From positions 1 through 54,818 of the forward strand of contig NZ_JALKIG010000012.1 of the NCBI RefSeq assembly GCF_023051165.1: 54,818 bases of DNA, written 5' to 3'. A program made the position numbers and the translations under genes. Below the pieces are notes generated by a model. The model did not search any database and was not told the origin of the DNA. It saw only the letters and a list, made by a program, of their open reading frames with translations. Of the stretch, positions 39,234-48,439 are shown one piece after another (position 1 is the first letter of the stretch; every line of letters begins with the position of its first letter). This stretch comes from Veillonella sp. KGMB01456. Lineage in GTDB: Bacteria; Bacillota; Negativicutes; Veillonellales; Veillonellaceae.

Positions 39234-40475
39234 ATGAAGCAACGATGGCAAATGCGAATTGCTACCTTAGCGGTAGGGGCACTGTTGGGCGTAGTCGGCA
39301 CCGGCTATGCTAAGAGTTTACCGACTTATGATACGACGAAAGCAACGGCGGAAGCTCAGACTTTTGAAGCTCGCGGGGTTCACAGTGAATCCGATTTACC
39401 GGCGGCGTATCAATCGTATGCTACCACGATGATCACAGAAATTCGCGATTACTCTGACGGTTATACATTTACCGTGCCATGGCGTCTCACCAATGGTCGT
39501 TATGAATCACAAGCTAAAGATGACGGCAGCACCGAACGCGGTTATTTCTTTAACTTGGCGGAAAGCTCTATTTCCGAGCCATTCCTTGTTTCTTTTACCA
39601 AACGTGACAATATTGTGGAAGGCAATGTGAGTTTGCAACAGTGGAACACTACTTGGTATAACGAATCTGTTACGAATATGACGAAAGAACGCTACCTTGC
39701 TTTGTGGCGTGAAAACCGCAAGGACTTAAGCGGGTACACCTTAGACGGCGATTTATTCGATTTCAAAGGGGCTACGACGGCTCGTTGGGACTCCTTCGTG
39801 CGCAGTGATGCTGGCGAAACCGGTTCTACTTTCTTTGATGCTGAATTTATCATGGCGGCGGACCCTACGCAGCGATATACCATGACCATGATGTATCCTA
39901 GCAAATACAATGATTATATGATGCAGGGTGTTGTAAAGAATGTCGTGCCTTCGTTTAAACTTATGAAAGAAAAATATCGCAATACGGGCAACTTGGTATT
40001 AACCGATGAAATCAGTTATATTAAACCAAGCGGCTTTAAAGTGGTAACACAAAATAGAAACGGTGCCGTTTTAACCAAAGATTTCTATCGCATCGAAGTG
40101 GGCCTATTCCCGATGGATAAAACCGTATCCATCGATTCCCGAGCCAGCTATCCGACTATGACGGCTCGTCAGGAAATTGCCGATTTCTATGTAAATGAAT
40201 TAGTCACCAATTATGGCGCTACGATTGAAGGTTATAAAACTTTGATTGATAACCATAATACGGGCTCCTTAATCGTAGGCAGCTTACAACGTGGTGAAGG
40301 GGTAGCCATTAAGTTTGCTTCTTTCATCACCCTTACCGACTCCGGTCAAGCCGTTGTGGCTCGCGTTATGGCGCCGGATAACGGTCAGTTTACCGACGAA
40401 GACTTGATGAAAATGGTCGAAGGTGTTCGCATTCAGCACAAAGGCCTTTTGAGTGGCGGTACGGTTATACTGTAA
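39234..40475 (+). CDS. Secreted protein of unknown function
   Basis: This 413-residue protein has a Sec signal peptide (IATLAVGALLGVVGTGYA, cleavage after AYAK-like GYA-KS near residue 27). The mature part is predicted to be mainly beta, with recurring short strands (YTFTVPWRLTNGRYES, RYTMTMMYPSKYNDYMMQGV). No cysteine-rich, catalytic or anchoring motif is evident, and no family is recognised. It follows the ABC operon by 18 bases with AAGGAGA, so it is probably co-transcribed; it would act in the periplasm or at the outer surface. A link to amino acid uptake is only positional. Confidence 0.7.
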   Translation: MKQRWQMRIATLAVGALLGVVGTGYAKSLPTYDTTKATAEAQTFEARGVHSESDLPAAYQSYATTMITEIRDYSDGYTFTVPWRLTNGRYESQAKDDGSTERGYFFNLAESSISEPFLVSFTKRDNIVEGNVSLQQWNTTWYNESVTNMTKERYLALWRENRKDLSGYTLDGDLFDFKGATTARWDSFVRSDAGETGSTFFDAEFIMAADPTQRYTMTMMYPSKYNDYMMQGVVKNVVPSFKLMKEKYRNTGNLVLTDEISYIKPSGFKVVTQNRNGAVLTKDFYRIEVGLFPMDKTVSIDSRASYPTMTARQEIADFYVNELVTNYGATIEGYKTLIDNHNTGSLIVGSLQRGEGVAIKFASFITLTDSGQAVVARVMAPDNGQFTDEDLMKMVEGVRIQHKGLLSGGTVIL

Positions 40476-40630
40476 GCGTGTGCAAGAGCTTCTGTTTAGG
40501 TTCGCATACGGTGATATTATGAGTATCTCCGCATTAATTTAAAAATTCTAAACTTTTTTTGAAAATTTTTTGAAATAAAAAAGGACTTTTGTAACTCCGT
40601 AGAGAATACTTAAGTATAGAAGAAGTCATC

Positions 40631-40652
40631 GTGAATGAATCGAATCATTCAC
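40631..40652 (+). promoter_or_regulatory. Palindrome in the uspA leader
   Basis: GTGAATGA-N6-TCATTCAC, a perfect 8-bp inverted repeat, ends just before the GGGAGGGA ribosome binding site. It could be an operator or an RNA stem-loop controlling translation. Confidence 0.5.
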
Positions 40653-40669
40653 CAATGGGAGGGATTCAT

Positions 40670-41137
40670 ATGCAAGAACAAAATAACGCTAAAGTAGTAT
40701 ACAAGACGATAGTTGTACCGGCTGACGGTTCCGAGAACTCGAAACGTGCATTACAGCATGCTGTTTCGATTTGCGAACGTAACGAAGCACAGCTTGTTAT
40801 CGTACACGTAGCCAATATCGTGTCCGCTATTTCCAATTTTGACCAGACCCCTATCAGTGGCGGTTATGTATCGGAACAAATCGCGGAAGACATGGAAGAA
40901 ACAGGTAAAAAGATTTTGGAAGACGTTTCCAAAGATGTACCTGCTGATATTGCTGTTAAAAATGTATTTGAAGTAGGATCTCCCGGCCCGGCTGTATTAG
41001 CGGTAGCTAAGAAGTTTAATGCCGATTTAATCGTAATGGGCAGCCGAGGCCTTGGACCTTTGAAAGGTTTATTTATGGGCAGTGTAAGTAGCTATGTAAC
41101 CAGTCATTCTACTTGCCCGGTGCTCGTTGTCAAATAA
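40670..41137 (+). CDS. uspA: Universal stress protein
   Basis: This 155-residue protein has a single Usp domain. The N-terminal strand and loop read KTIVVPADGSENSKRALQHA, and the C-terminal ATP-binding pattern is G-2x-G-9x-G(S/T): VMGSRGLGPLKGLFMGSVSS. It therefore belongs to the ATP-binding, MJ0577-like subgroup. The start is ATG 40670 after GGGAGGGA; a longer GTG frame at 40631 would translate the palindromic leader. It stands alone with its own terminator. Its partner and trigger are unknown. Confidence 0.92.
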   Translation: MQEQNNAKVVYKTIVVPADGSENSKRALQHAVSICERNEAQLVIVHVANIVSAISNFDQTPISGGYVSEQIAEDMEETGKKILEDVSKDVPADIAVKNVFEVGSPGPAVLAVAKKFNADLIVMGSRGLGPLKGLFMGSVSSYVTSHSTCPVLVVK

Positions 41138-41150
41138 ATAGTCACATATG

Positions 41151-41186
41151 AGGGGCTTTGCTCGCCAAGGGGCAAAGCCTCTTTTT
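41151..41186 (+). terminator. Terminator after uspA
   Basis: An 11-bp stem with one wobble (41151-41161 with 41172-41182) is followed by TTTTT. Confidence 0.88.
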
Positions 41187-41200
41187 AGAATGGAGGTACT

Positions 41201-42775
41201 ATGAATAAACAACGGATTGTTTGGCTTCATGAACAACTGCCCGAGTGGGAGGCAAAGGGTTGGATTTCTAAAGAACATGCGGCACAGATGCGCGTGTTTT
41301 ATGGTACCGTAGACACCACTCAGGGGCCTTCGCTCAGAAGGTTATTGGTGTTATTATTAGGGCTGTTGTTAACGAGTTTAGGTGTATTTTTACTCTTTGC
41401 CGGTTATTGGTACAGCTTTTCACCGGCCGGTCGTATGGACTGGTGTATTGCGCTCTTGCTCTTGGCGGTTATCGCTTTAGGCTTAGGTCTTTGGAAAGCG
41501 CCTAGGGGGAGCATCTATGCGGAAGGCATAGGGCTTTTTTATGTGGCGGCCCTTACCATCTCGACGGTGCTCATGAGCGATACCTATTATACGGGTGAAG
41601 GCTGGGGCTTTTATGCCCTCATCATAATGCTCCTCACCTTGCCGGTCATATATCTGTTGGGATCCGGCTTCACCATGATGGCCTATCTCTTAATTGGCCT
41701 TTTATGGAGCGTATCGGCGCGGGAAGTTACCATGTGGGGTGAACCTGTTTGGTTATGGCTTCTTCTGGCAGCGGGCAGTCCGTTCTTTGCGGAGCAGTTA
41801 CGTAAACGCACACGCTCATATTTGTCCACGTTGTGGCTCTCATGGGCCTATGTGGCGGCTATTTTCGGGGCGTTCTTTTTTACCATTACGTCGTATAACT
41901 TATCGCTCGGTCTATTCTTTGTAGCGTCTTTATCGGCGGCCACTTATGCACTGGGCAGCTTGTCCCGCGAACAGGGTCTCTGGTCTTTGCCGTTCCGCGG
42001 TATCGGGGTACTCGGCCTCATGTATGTGGTCGTATACGGTACATTTATCAGTACCTGGCAGGAAGAAGCGGCGGCTTCGGCTGATTGGCTCAGTATCGGC
42101 TTAGGAATAGTTGCCTTAATCTTGGTTGCGGGCGGCTTAAATGCACTTTGGCAAAAACGAATGGGCACGGATCTTTTAATCACGTTTTGTCCTATTGTAG
42201 TAGGGCTTTTGATGTTGTCTGTTCATTGGGGTGTGACACCGCTAACCGGTTCTATCCTATTTAATGTATATGTAGTATTATTAGCCATTGTCCTCTTGTG
42301 GCAAGGTACGGTAACCAAACGTGTAGGTTTGGTAAATGGTTGTATTTTTACCTTCTTAGCTATGATTGCGGCGCGCTTCTTTGATCCTACGTTCTCCTTT
42401 GTTGAACGCGGTTTTACCTTTATGGTAACAGGCGTAGCTATTTTTGCGGTTAACTTGTTCTACATGTGGCGTAAGCAATCGCAACAGGCGCAGGTGAATA
42501 CATCGGTAGCCAGAGCCAATCGACGTTTACGTCGTCGCCAAACCTTGGGTGATGATGAACATATTGAAGTGACGGATACCGGTGAACATACCGAATCGGC
42601 CGGTAATTATACGAGTGCGCCGAGCGATGATCGAACGGGGGCAGACGCAGCGAAATCTGCCACTGTTAAAGAAGACGGTAATATGGCCTATACTGCTCGC
42701 GAGCAGGAATCGGCGGCCGCTGTAAGTTCTGATAAAACGACGGCACGAAAGGGGGAATCCTCTGATGCGCAATAG
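41201..42775 (+). CDS. DUF2157-type polytopic membrane protein
   Basis: This 524-residue protein has a cytoplasmic N-terminal DUF2157-like stretch (LHEQLPEWEAKGWISKEHAA, residues 6-25), then about twelve hydrophobic helices to about residue 425. A hydrophilic, Ala/Thr/Ser-rich tail of 95 residues starting at RRLRRRQTLGDDEH follows. The function is unknown; DUF2157 proteins commonly precede a GDYXXLXY protein, as here (11-base overlap with the next gene). They may form an envelope complex. GGAGG lies before ATG 41201. Confidence 0.8.
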   Translation: MNKQRIVWLHEQLPEWEAKGWISKEHAAQMRVFYGTVDTTQGPSLRRLLVLLLGLLLTSLGVFLLFAGYWYSFSPAGRMDWCIALLLLAVIALGLGLWKAPRGSIYAEGIGLFYVAALTISTVLMSDTYYTGEGWGFYALIIMLLTLPVIYLLGSGFTMMAYLLIGLLWSVSAREVTMWGEPVWLWLLLAAGSPFFAEQLRKRTRSYLSTLWLSWAYVAAIFGAFFFTITSYNLSLGLFFVASLSAATYALGSLSREQGLWSLPFRGIGVLGLMYVVVYGTFISTWQEEAAASADWLSIGLGIVALILVAGGLNALWQKRMGTDLLITFCPIVVGLLMLSVHWGVTPLTGSILFNVYVVLLAIVLLWQGTVTKRVGLVNGCIFTFLAMIAARFFDPTFSFVERGFTFMVTGVAIFAVNLFYMWRKQSQQAQVNTSVARANRRLRRRQTLGDDEHIEVTDTGEHTESAGNYTSAPSDDRTGADAAKSATVKEDGNMAYTAREQESAAAVSSDKTTARKGESSDAQ

Positions 42776-43406
42776 AGTTTATATAAAATGGATTCTCTTT
42801 ATTGTAGTCGGTATTTGTACTTTGCTATCGCCGTTTTTTATTCAACATCGGTCCACCTCATTGTTGCAAGGTGGCGGTGAATATCAATGGCCCATGTCCT
42901 TGTCGCGTACAGCCGGTTGGATTCCGTCCGATTATTTGGAAGTCAGATTTTTAGGCAGTCGCGGACCATGGCAGGGCGGTCGTTTGCCGGTGTATGACCA
43001 GGAAGTATATGTGTGGGTAACGGCTAAGCCGAACGGCATCTTGGAAGTAACCGGCGTGTCCGATAAAAAGCCGACTACAGGCGATTATATTTTTGCGCGC
43101 GTAACTCGCGTAGATAATACGGATGTAGAATTTAAACTATTATTTAATCGTGTGACCTTGGATTTAAATAAAGTAAATCCCGATTTTTACACGACCTATA
43201 AAGGAACTTTATTGGCTACGCTTAAAATCAAAGACGGCCACGGTATCGTTACGGGCGTATATTCGCGCGGTATACCTTTAGAATTGGCTACCCCTGAGAG
43301 TGAAGCACAACAGGAAATTGACAGCCGCACACCAATCAATCAAATCGGTGAACCGCAGGCAACTGCTGAAGCAACGGCCGCCATTGACGGGGCGGGTCAA
43401 AATTAA
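42765..43406 (+). CDS. GDYXXLXY-type membrane-anchored protein
   Basis: This 213-residue protein has one N-terminal membrane helix (VYIKWILFIVVGICTLLSPF, residues 4-23) and an extracytoplasmic domain. GDYIFARVTR near residue 109 matches the family's namesake region loosely: the motif's second half is altered (GDYIFAR instead of GDYxxLxY). A Gln/Ala/Thr-rich tail follows. It overlaps the DUF2157 gene by 11 bases, which supports the pairing. No biochemical role is known. Confidence 0.72.
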   Translation: MRNRVYIKWILFIVVGICTLLSPFFIQHRSTSLLQGGGEYQWPMSLSRTAGWIPSDYLEVRFLGSRGPWQGGRLPVYDQEVYVWVTAKPNGILEVTGVSDKKPTTGDYIFARVTRVDNTDVEFKLLFNRVTLDLNKVNPDFYTTYKGTLLATLKIKDGHGIVTGVYSRGIPLELATPESEAQQEIDSRTPINQIGEPQATAEATAAIDGAGQN

Positions 43407-43535
43407 ACTGGTTAAATTTGCTTGTTTCGTTATATAATAATTAAACAGGCTCTGAAAGCTTTAAGTAACCGTTAGCAAATAGAAGTCTATAAGTATTAGA
43501 ACGTGAGAATATAAATGGTGTAATAGGAGTTAGGT

Positions 43536-43832
43536 ATGGATGTTGCTCATGCACAAGTAGATGTGCAAGAATTGGCTGATTTGTTTAAAGTGCTGGGAGA
43601 TCCTACGCGGATTCGCATTGTGCAGCAATTATTGAATAAAGAAATGTGTGTAACGGATATTGCTGAAGCCATGGGTATGGGGCAATCCGCTATTTCACAC
43701 CAATTGCGAGTGTTGCGCCAAGCGCGCTTGGTAGCATTTCGTAAGGAAGGGAAAACCGTGTACTACAGCCTTAATGACGAACACGTGGTTATGCTTCTCA
43801 GTCAGGGGATTGAGCACGTATCCCATCAGTAA
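43536..43832 (+). CDS. ArsR/SmtB-family metal sensor, CzrA-like
   Basis: This 98-residue winged-helix protein (LADLFKVLGDPTRIRIVQQL, recognition helix GQSAISHQLRVLRQARL) carries the alpha-5 metal site in full: within NDEHVVMLLSQGIEHVSH the spacing is Asp, +2 His, +13 His, +16 His, exactly as in CzrA (D84, H86, H97, H100). The alpha-3 Cys pair of CadC/ArsR is reduced to a single Cys. It is therefore expected to sense zinc or cobalt and release DNA on binding. No metal transporter gene adjoins it, so its target is elsewhere or is the gene itself. Confidence 0.9.
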   Translation: MDVAHAQVDVQELADLFKVLGDPTRIRIVQQLLNKEMCVTDIAEAMGMGQSAISHQLRVLRQARLVAFRKEGKTVYYSLNDEHVVMLLSQGIEHVSHQ

Positions 43833-43860
43833 AAACAGAATAGCCCTAGGGTTAAACGTA

Positions 43861-43889
43861 AAAACCGCCTGCAAAGGCGGTTTTATTTT
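43861..43889 (+). terminator. Terminator after the ArsR gene
   Basis: AAAACCGCC (43861-43869) and GGCGGTTTT (43876-43884) form a 9-bp stem with a 6-nt loop, followed by ATTTTG. Confidence 0.9.
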
Positions 43890-44010
43890 GTTCTGTAAAT
43901 ACAATGTTGCAGACTTAATTTTATGGCAGCGGTTTAATTTTGTTATATGAAGCAGTTGAAAATCGTGGTAAGCCGCATTATGAGAGACATTTTCTTTTGA
44001 CTGGTGAGAG

Positions 44011-44019
44011 TGGTATAAT
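44011..44019 (+). promoter_or_regulatory. Extended -10 promoter of menF
   Basis: TGGTATAAT is an extended -10 element, 35 bases before the start codon. The -35 at the right distance (TTTCTT, 43991-43996) is weak, as is common with extended -10 promoters. Confidence 0.6.
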
Positions 44020-44053
44020 AAGATGTTAACGTTATTTATGAATGAGGAAGTTT

Positions 44054-45217
44054 ATGAAATATACAATCTTTCCAACAGATATATGGGAACCCTTAGCTGT
44101 TTGGCAACATTTTGAGGGCGAGGAAAGGGTCTATTGGCATGATACGCAGGTTAATCGCGTTATCGTGGCGGCCGGCCGTGTTAAAAGTATTACGGAAGCG
44201 GAATTACCGGAGTATCCGTGGGCTTGGTACGGTCAGACTTTTTTTGAAACAGTCAACGATGAAGCATGGCAAAACATGGGGAATGAATTGGTTGTTTTCA
44301 CCCATTACTATGTACAGGAAGAAGGACGTGCCTATTGGGTCACCGCCGCTGCGGCGCCACCGGTTATTGAATCGGAACCGATTAAGCCGGTAGCACACAG
44401 CTATCGCGAAGCGGGAGCCGATGATTATGAAGCCTGGCAGACCTTGTTCGGTCATATTCAAGAAGGTATTGCGTCGGGCGAAGTGACTAAAGTAGTGGCT
44501 TCCCGTAAAGTGACGCTGGAAAGCGATACACCGTTTGACAGTACCTCGATTATCGGTCGCTTAGTGGCGCAGAACCAAGGGGCGTTTATTTTTGCCTATA
44601 ACAAGGGTGACGCCGTATTCCTCGGTGCATCGCCGGAAGTATTGGTGCGTAAGCGCGGTCAGGACTTCATGAGCTATGCCTTAGCCGGTACGATGAAAAA
44701 AGATGACATTCATGATCAAGGGGCGCGTCTCTTGGCGGATGCTAAAAACCGCTATGAACACAATATTGTGGTGGATATGATTAAAGCAACCATGAGTGAT
44801 TTATGCGATAGGGTAGAAGTGAAAGATACGCATATTATGGAACTACCGAATTTGTATCATTTGCGTACCTTACTCTACGGTCATGATACGGAACACTCTA
44901 TTTTGACCATGGCTAAAGCCCTTCATCCGACACCGGCCATGGGCGGTGAACCGCGGGCAGCGGCGTTGGCCCTTTTACAGCAATATGAGCCGTATGAACG
45001 GGGCTTATATGCGGCACCTATCGGTTGGGTTTGCGGGAATACGCCACTTTTCCGTGAAGCGGGCGACGGACTCTTAATCGTAGGTATTCGTTCGGCCCTG
45101 ATTCATGGCAAGACATTGTATGCCTATGCGGGTTGCGGTGTCGTGGCTGATTCCGATTGCGAGTCGGAATACAAAGAAACAATGACTAAATTACAAACTA
45201 TTATGCGGGCCTTGTAA
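44054..45217 (+). CDS. menF: Isochorismate synthase
   Basis: MenF converts chorismate to isochorismate, the first menaquinone-specific step. The 387-residue protein has the chorismate-binding domain at its C-terminal two-thirds: GEVTKVVASRKVTLESDTPF near residue 143, YALAGTMKKDD near 210, ELPNLYHLRTLLYG near 263 and LHPTPAMGGEPRAAAL near 293. The start is ATG 44054 with GAGGAAG upstream. In the context of menD to menC it is MenF rather than a siderophore- or salicylate-pathway enzyme. It ends 198 bp before menD, with tandem repeats between. Confidence 0.92.
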   Translation: MKYTIFPTDIWEPLAVWQHFEGEERVYWHDTQVNRVIVAAGRVKSITEAELPEYPWAWYGQTFFETVNDEAWQNMGNELVVFTHYYVQEEGRAYWVTAAAAPPVIESEPIKPVAHSYREAGADDYEAWQTLFGHIQEGIASGEVTKVVASRKVTLESDTPFDSTSIIGRLVAQNQGAFIFAYNKGDAVFLGASPEVLVRKRGQDFMSYALAGTMKKDDIHDQGARLLADAKNRYEHNIVVDMIKATMSDLCDRVEVKDTHIMELPNLYHLRTLLYGHDTEHSILTMAKALHPTPAMGGEPRAAALALLQQYEPYERGLYAAPIGWVCGNTPLFREAGDGLLIVGIRSALIHGKTLYAYAGCGVVADSDCESEYKETMTKLQTIMRAL

Positions 45218-45276
45218 GTGGCTTAGGTACCTACAGCTTCGTGGCTAACAGGTTCCTTTGTGGTTAACGGCTTTTT

Positions 45277-45344
45277 GAACCATCTGATTATAGGCCCTAT
45301 GAACCAGCCGGTTATAGGCTCTTTGAACCAGCCGGTTATAGGCG
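45277..45344. repeat. 24-bp tandem repeat, nearly three copies
   Basis: Units start with GAAC at 45277, 45301 and 45325. The last two share GAACCAGCCGGTTATAGGC exactly; the first differs at a few positions. Each unit contains AACC-AGCC-GGTT, itself an inverted repeat. It lies between menF and menD. Confidence 0.85.
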
Positions 45345-45415
45345 TATATCGAAGATTATGATAAAATAAAAAAGCAGGATACGTGTAGTGGTCGTTGTTT
45401 TCATGGAGGTGCAGG

Positions 45416-47359
45416 ATGAACGAATATATAGCAGCCGCAGTGGATGAGCTTTTTGAACTTGGTGTGCGCCATGTGGTTTTCAGCGGGGGATCTCGCTCGA
45501 CGAGTATGGCCGTACCATTCATGGCTCACGGCGGCTACAAAACATATATGAATATTGATGAACGTTCGGCAGGCTTTTTTGCCCTCGGTTTGGCAAAACG
45601 TTTGCATACACCGGTGGCTTTGGTATGCACCTCCGGATCGGCAGGCGCTCATTATTTTCCGGCCGTTATTGAAGCGTTTCACAGCCGAGTGCCTTTAATC
45701 GTGCTCACTGCGGACCGTCCGCCGGAAGCTCAGTTTGTAGGGGCACCGCAAACGATGGACCAAGTAAAACTCTTCGGTTCTTTCGTGCATCATTTTGAAA
45801 CCCTCAGTCCCGATATTGCCGGCAGCGGCGCTCTTGAGTCGTCCCTGTATGCGCGTCAGGTAATCCAAAGGGCCTATATGAAAGCCATGGATGTGGTACC
45901 GGGGCCGGTACATATTAACGTACCCCTTCGTGAGCCTTTGGTGCCGGATACGAGCGCCGAGCAGTTTGCTAAAGGCCGGTTGAGCGGAGCTAAGCGCTTT
46001 GTAACTCAATCGGGTATTATGCGTCTCAGTGAAAATGCCTTAAAGCCTCTGATTGAAGAACTTAAAGGTCGTAAAGGCATTATTTTGTGCGGCCCCGCTA
46101 CGGGACGCGACGGTGATGATGAGTACTACCGAGCTAATGGTTACGGCAATGGCTTTGAATTTTGCCAGGGCGTAGAAATACGGCCCGGTTTTTACGATAA
46201 TCCTAAAAACGTAATCAACAATGCCTATGGCACGGCCATGCTAGCCTTAGGTGAAGCTTTGGAAGCGCCCGTACTGGCTGATCCCCTATCGCCGGTTAGA
46301 GCTTTGAATCATCCGCTCATCATTGACAAGTATGATGCGTTTTTGAGTAATGAGGAATGGCAAAGTGAGTTGGCACCGGAGTACATCTTGATGATGGGTC
46401 AAATGCCGGTTTCAAAACGATTGCAACAATTCATCAAAAAGCATTCCGCAGCTGTTTGTTATCAGATTGATGCGGGGGCCGGGTATCGCAACGGCACGGT
46501 AACGACGAACCGTGTTATTCAATGCGACCCCATTGCTTTTGCCTTGGATGTGGCAAAACAGTTGATTTATACCTTATGGGCGCCGGAGATGATTGATAAT
46601 CTCTTAACCACCAAAGGCGAGTTGAGGACCTTTTTAAAAGCCAAGGAAAATCTTCATAAGAAATTAAGCGACAATGCCTATACGAAAAGTTGGCTGAAAG
46701 CACAATATAGAACGAGTCTTTCCATGGCCCGCGTAAGGGAAGAGAAAACTCTCTTTGAGGGCAAGTTCGTGGCCCTCTTGAACGATGGTCTCGATGAGCG
46801 AACCTTCATCAAACACGGGGCCCCACAGACGGTGAATGTGGTGGTGGCCAACAGCATGCCGATTCGCGATTTTGACTATTTTTGGCGCCAAGGTAAACCG
46901 AATACGCGCGTGTTCGGAAACCGCGGTATCAACGGTATCGACGGCACCGAATCGACAGCGTTGGGGATTGCGGCCGCTTTAGGTGAGCAGACTTTACTCG
47001 TGACGGGCGATTTATCCTTCTTCCATGACCTGAACGGTCTTGTGATGGGCAAAAATGAAGGCCTGAACTTAGTAATTGTATTGTTTAATAACGATGGGGG
47101 CGGTATTTTTGAATATTTACCGCAAAAAGGCATCGACAATTTCGAATATTTATTTGGAACGCCGCAAGGCCTGAACTACAGTGCCCTAGCTGATTTGATG
47201 GGCATTCACTATCAGGCGGTGACGAGCTATGAAGACTTTGAAGACAATGTAGTGCGCGCCATGAAAGCGGGCGGTATCCATGTATTGGAAGTAAAAACAA
47301 ATCGTGAAGTGAGTCGTGAACTTCACAGAAAGTATACGGTAACTGTGTATGAAAAATGA
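45416..47359 (+). CDS. menD: 2-succinyl-5-enolpyruvyl-6-hydroxy-3-cyclohexene-1-carboxylate (SEPHCHC) synthase
   Basis: MenD is a thiamine diphosphate enzyme that joins isochorismate and 2-oxoglutarate. The 647-residue protein begins EYIAAAVDELFELGVRHVVF, followed by SGGSRSTSMAVPF and the substrate/cofactor-binding TSGSAGAHYFPAVIEA. The ThDP motif GDLSFFHDLNG, continuing to NDGGGIFEYL, lies near residue 530-565. I use ATG 45416 (GGAGGT six bases upstream) rather than the longer frame. At 647 residues it is somewhat longer than the E. coli enzyme (556), mostly through a larger middle domain. It overlaps menH by 11 bases. Confidence 0.93.
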   Translation: MNEYIAAAVDELFELGVRHVVFSGGSRSTSMAVPFMAHGGYKTYMNIDERSAGFFALGLAKRLHTPVALVCTSGSAGAHYFPAVIEAFHSRVPLIVLTADRPPEAQFVGAPQTMDQVKLFGSFVHHFETLSPDIAGSGALESSLYARQVIQRAYMKAMDVVPGPVHINVPLREPLVPDTSAEQFAKGRLSGAKRFVTQSGIMRLSENALKPLIEELKGRKGIILCGPATGRDGDDEYYRANGYGNGFEFCQGVEIRPGFYDNPKNVINNAYGTAMLALGEALEAPVLADPLSPVRALNHPLIIDKYDAFLSNEEWQSELAPEYILMMGQMPVSKRLQQFIKKHSAAVCYQIDAGAGYRNGTVTTNRVIQCDPIAFALDVAKQLIYTLWAPEMIDNLLTTKGELRTFLKAKENLHKKLSDNAYTKSWLKAQYRTSLSMARVREEKTLFEGKFVALLNDGLDERTFIKHGAPQTVNVVVANSMPIRDFDYFWRQGKPNTRVFGNRGINGIDGTESTALGIAAALGEQTLLVTGDLSFFHDLNGLVMGKNEGLNLVIVLFNNDGGGIFEYLPQKGIDNFEYLFGTPQGLNYSALADLMGIHYQAVTSYEDFEDNVVRAMKAGGIHVLEVKTNREVSRELHRKYTVTVYEK

Positions 47360-48266
47360 CTTTGACAGTCTTGATGAAACATCAATGTACGATCAAGGTG
47401 ATCGAGAAGAGATTACGGCTGTGTTGGAAGCGGCCGATGATGTATATATAAGTATTGACAACGTGTCTTATCACGTGGCCCTGCGGGGTGAGGGCATGCC
47501 CCTCATTTGTCTCCACGGCTTCGGCGAAGCCGGTGACACGTGGGATAAATTGAATCTCCCCGGTTTTCGCCTCTATTGTGTGGATTTTTTGGGCCACGGC
47601 GTATCGGACCGGTCGCACAATCCGGTGCTGTATCAGTTTGATACGGTGCTGCGCCATTTATATACCTTGATTCACACCTTGGTAGGTGAAGAACCATACG
47701 GTATTATGGGGTACTCCATGGGCGGTCGCATGGCCTTGCAGTATGCGGCTATGTATGAACCGTCGCGGTTAATGTTCCTCGTATTGGAATCCGCTTCAGC
47801 GGGCATTGAAGATATTAATGAGCGGCAGGAACGGGCGGCTGCCGACGAAGTGTTGGCCCACAAAATTGAGACCCACTCCATTGAATGGTTTGAAGAAATG
47901 TGGTCAAAACTGCCTATTTTTGCGACTCAGCAAAAACTATCACCGGCGGTGCAGCACACCATCAAAGAGCGTCGTCTCAGTAACACACCGGAGGTGCTCG
48001 CCCATACTTTACGCGGCACCGGTCAGGGCATGACGCCCTACGTAGGGAATAAAATTGCCGATTTGGAAATGGAAATCCTTTACGTATCGGGGGCGCTTGA
48101 TACAAAGTATGATGACATAGGGAAGACTATTTTCGGGTTTTGTGAAAACTCGGCCCATGTGTCGGTCCCTGAGGCGGGGCACAATGTGCACACCGAAATG
48201 CCCGATGAATTTAATGATATAGTAAACCTGTTTTTGTCAGATTATAATGACAAAAACATCAGTTGA
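47349..48266 (+). CDS. menH: 2-succinyl-6-hydroxy-2,4-cyclohexadiene-1-carboxylate (SHCHC) synthase, alpha/beta hydrolase
   Basis: MenH eliminates pyruvate from the MenD product. The protein has an alpha/beta hydrolase fold with LHGFGEAGDTW near residue 55, the nucleophile elbow GYSMGGRMALQYA near 120 and the catalytic His in PEAGHNVHTEMP near 278. At 305 residues it is longer than typical MenH (about 250-270). The extra part is mainly an acidic N-terminal extension of about 35 residues (DREEITAVLEAADDVYISID) ahead of the first hydrolase strand. It is coupled to menD by an 11-base overlap. Confidence 0.87.
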   Translation: MKNDFDSLDETSMYDQGDREEITAVLEAADDVYISIDNVSYHVALRGEGMPLICLHGFGEAGDTWDKLNLPGFRLYCVDFLGHGVSDRSHNPVLYQFDTVLRHLYTLIHTLVGEEPYGIMGYSMGGRMALQYAAMYEPSRLMFLVLESASAGIEDINERQERAAADEVLAHKIETHSIEWFEEMWSKLPIFATQQKLSPAVQHTIKERRLSNTPEVLAHTLRGTGQGMTPYVGNKIADLEMEILYVSGALDTKYDDIGKTIFGFCENSAHVSVPEAGHNVHTEMPDEFNDIVNLFLSDYNDKNIS

Positions 48267-48268
48267 TT

Positions 48269-48361
48269 AGCTGTTAACTATGAATACTTTATGTGTTTTA
48301 GCTGTTAACTATGAATACTTTATGTGTTTTAGTTGTTAACTATGAAGACTTTAAGTGCTTT
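48269..48361. repeat. 31-bp tandem repeat, three copies
   Basis: Units begin at 48269, 48300 and 48331 and share GTTAACTATGAA-ACTTTA-GTG-TTTT. The first two are identical; the third has a few changes. They fill the space between menH and menB just after the menH stop codon. Confidence 0.9.
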
Positions 48362-48439
48362 TTAGATGTATATTAATGTAGCTAGCATTGCCGATTGCAA
48401 CTGAAATACGGTCGGCAGAGGTTTAAAAAGGAGGCTATT

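Noticed and set aside
48269-48361. Tandem repeats as a CRISPR array
   Set aside because: Units follow each other directly without unique spacers and no cas gene is near; the same holds for the 12-, 24- and 32-nt arrays.
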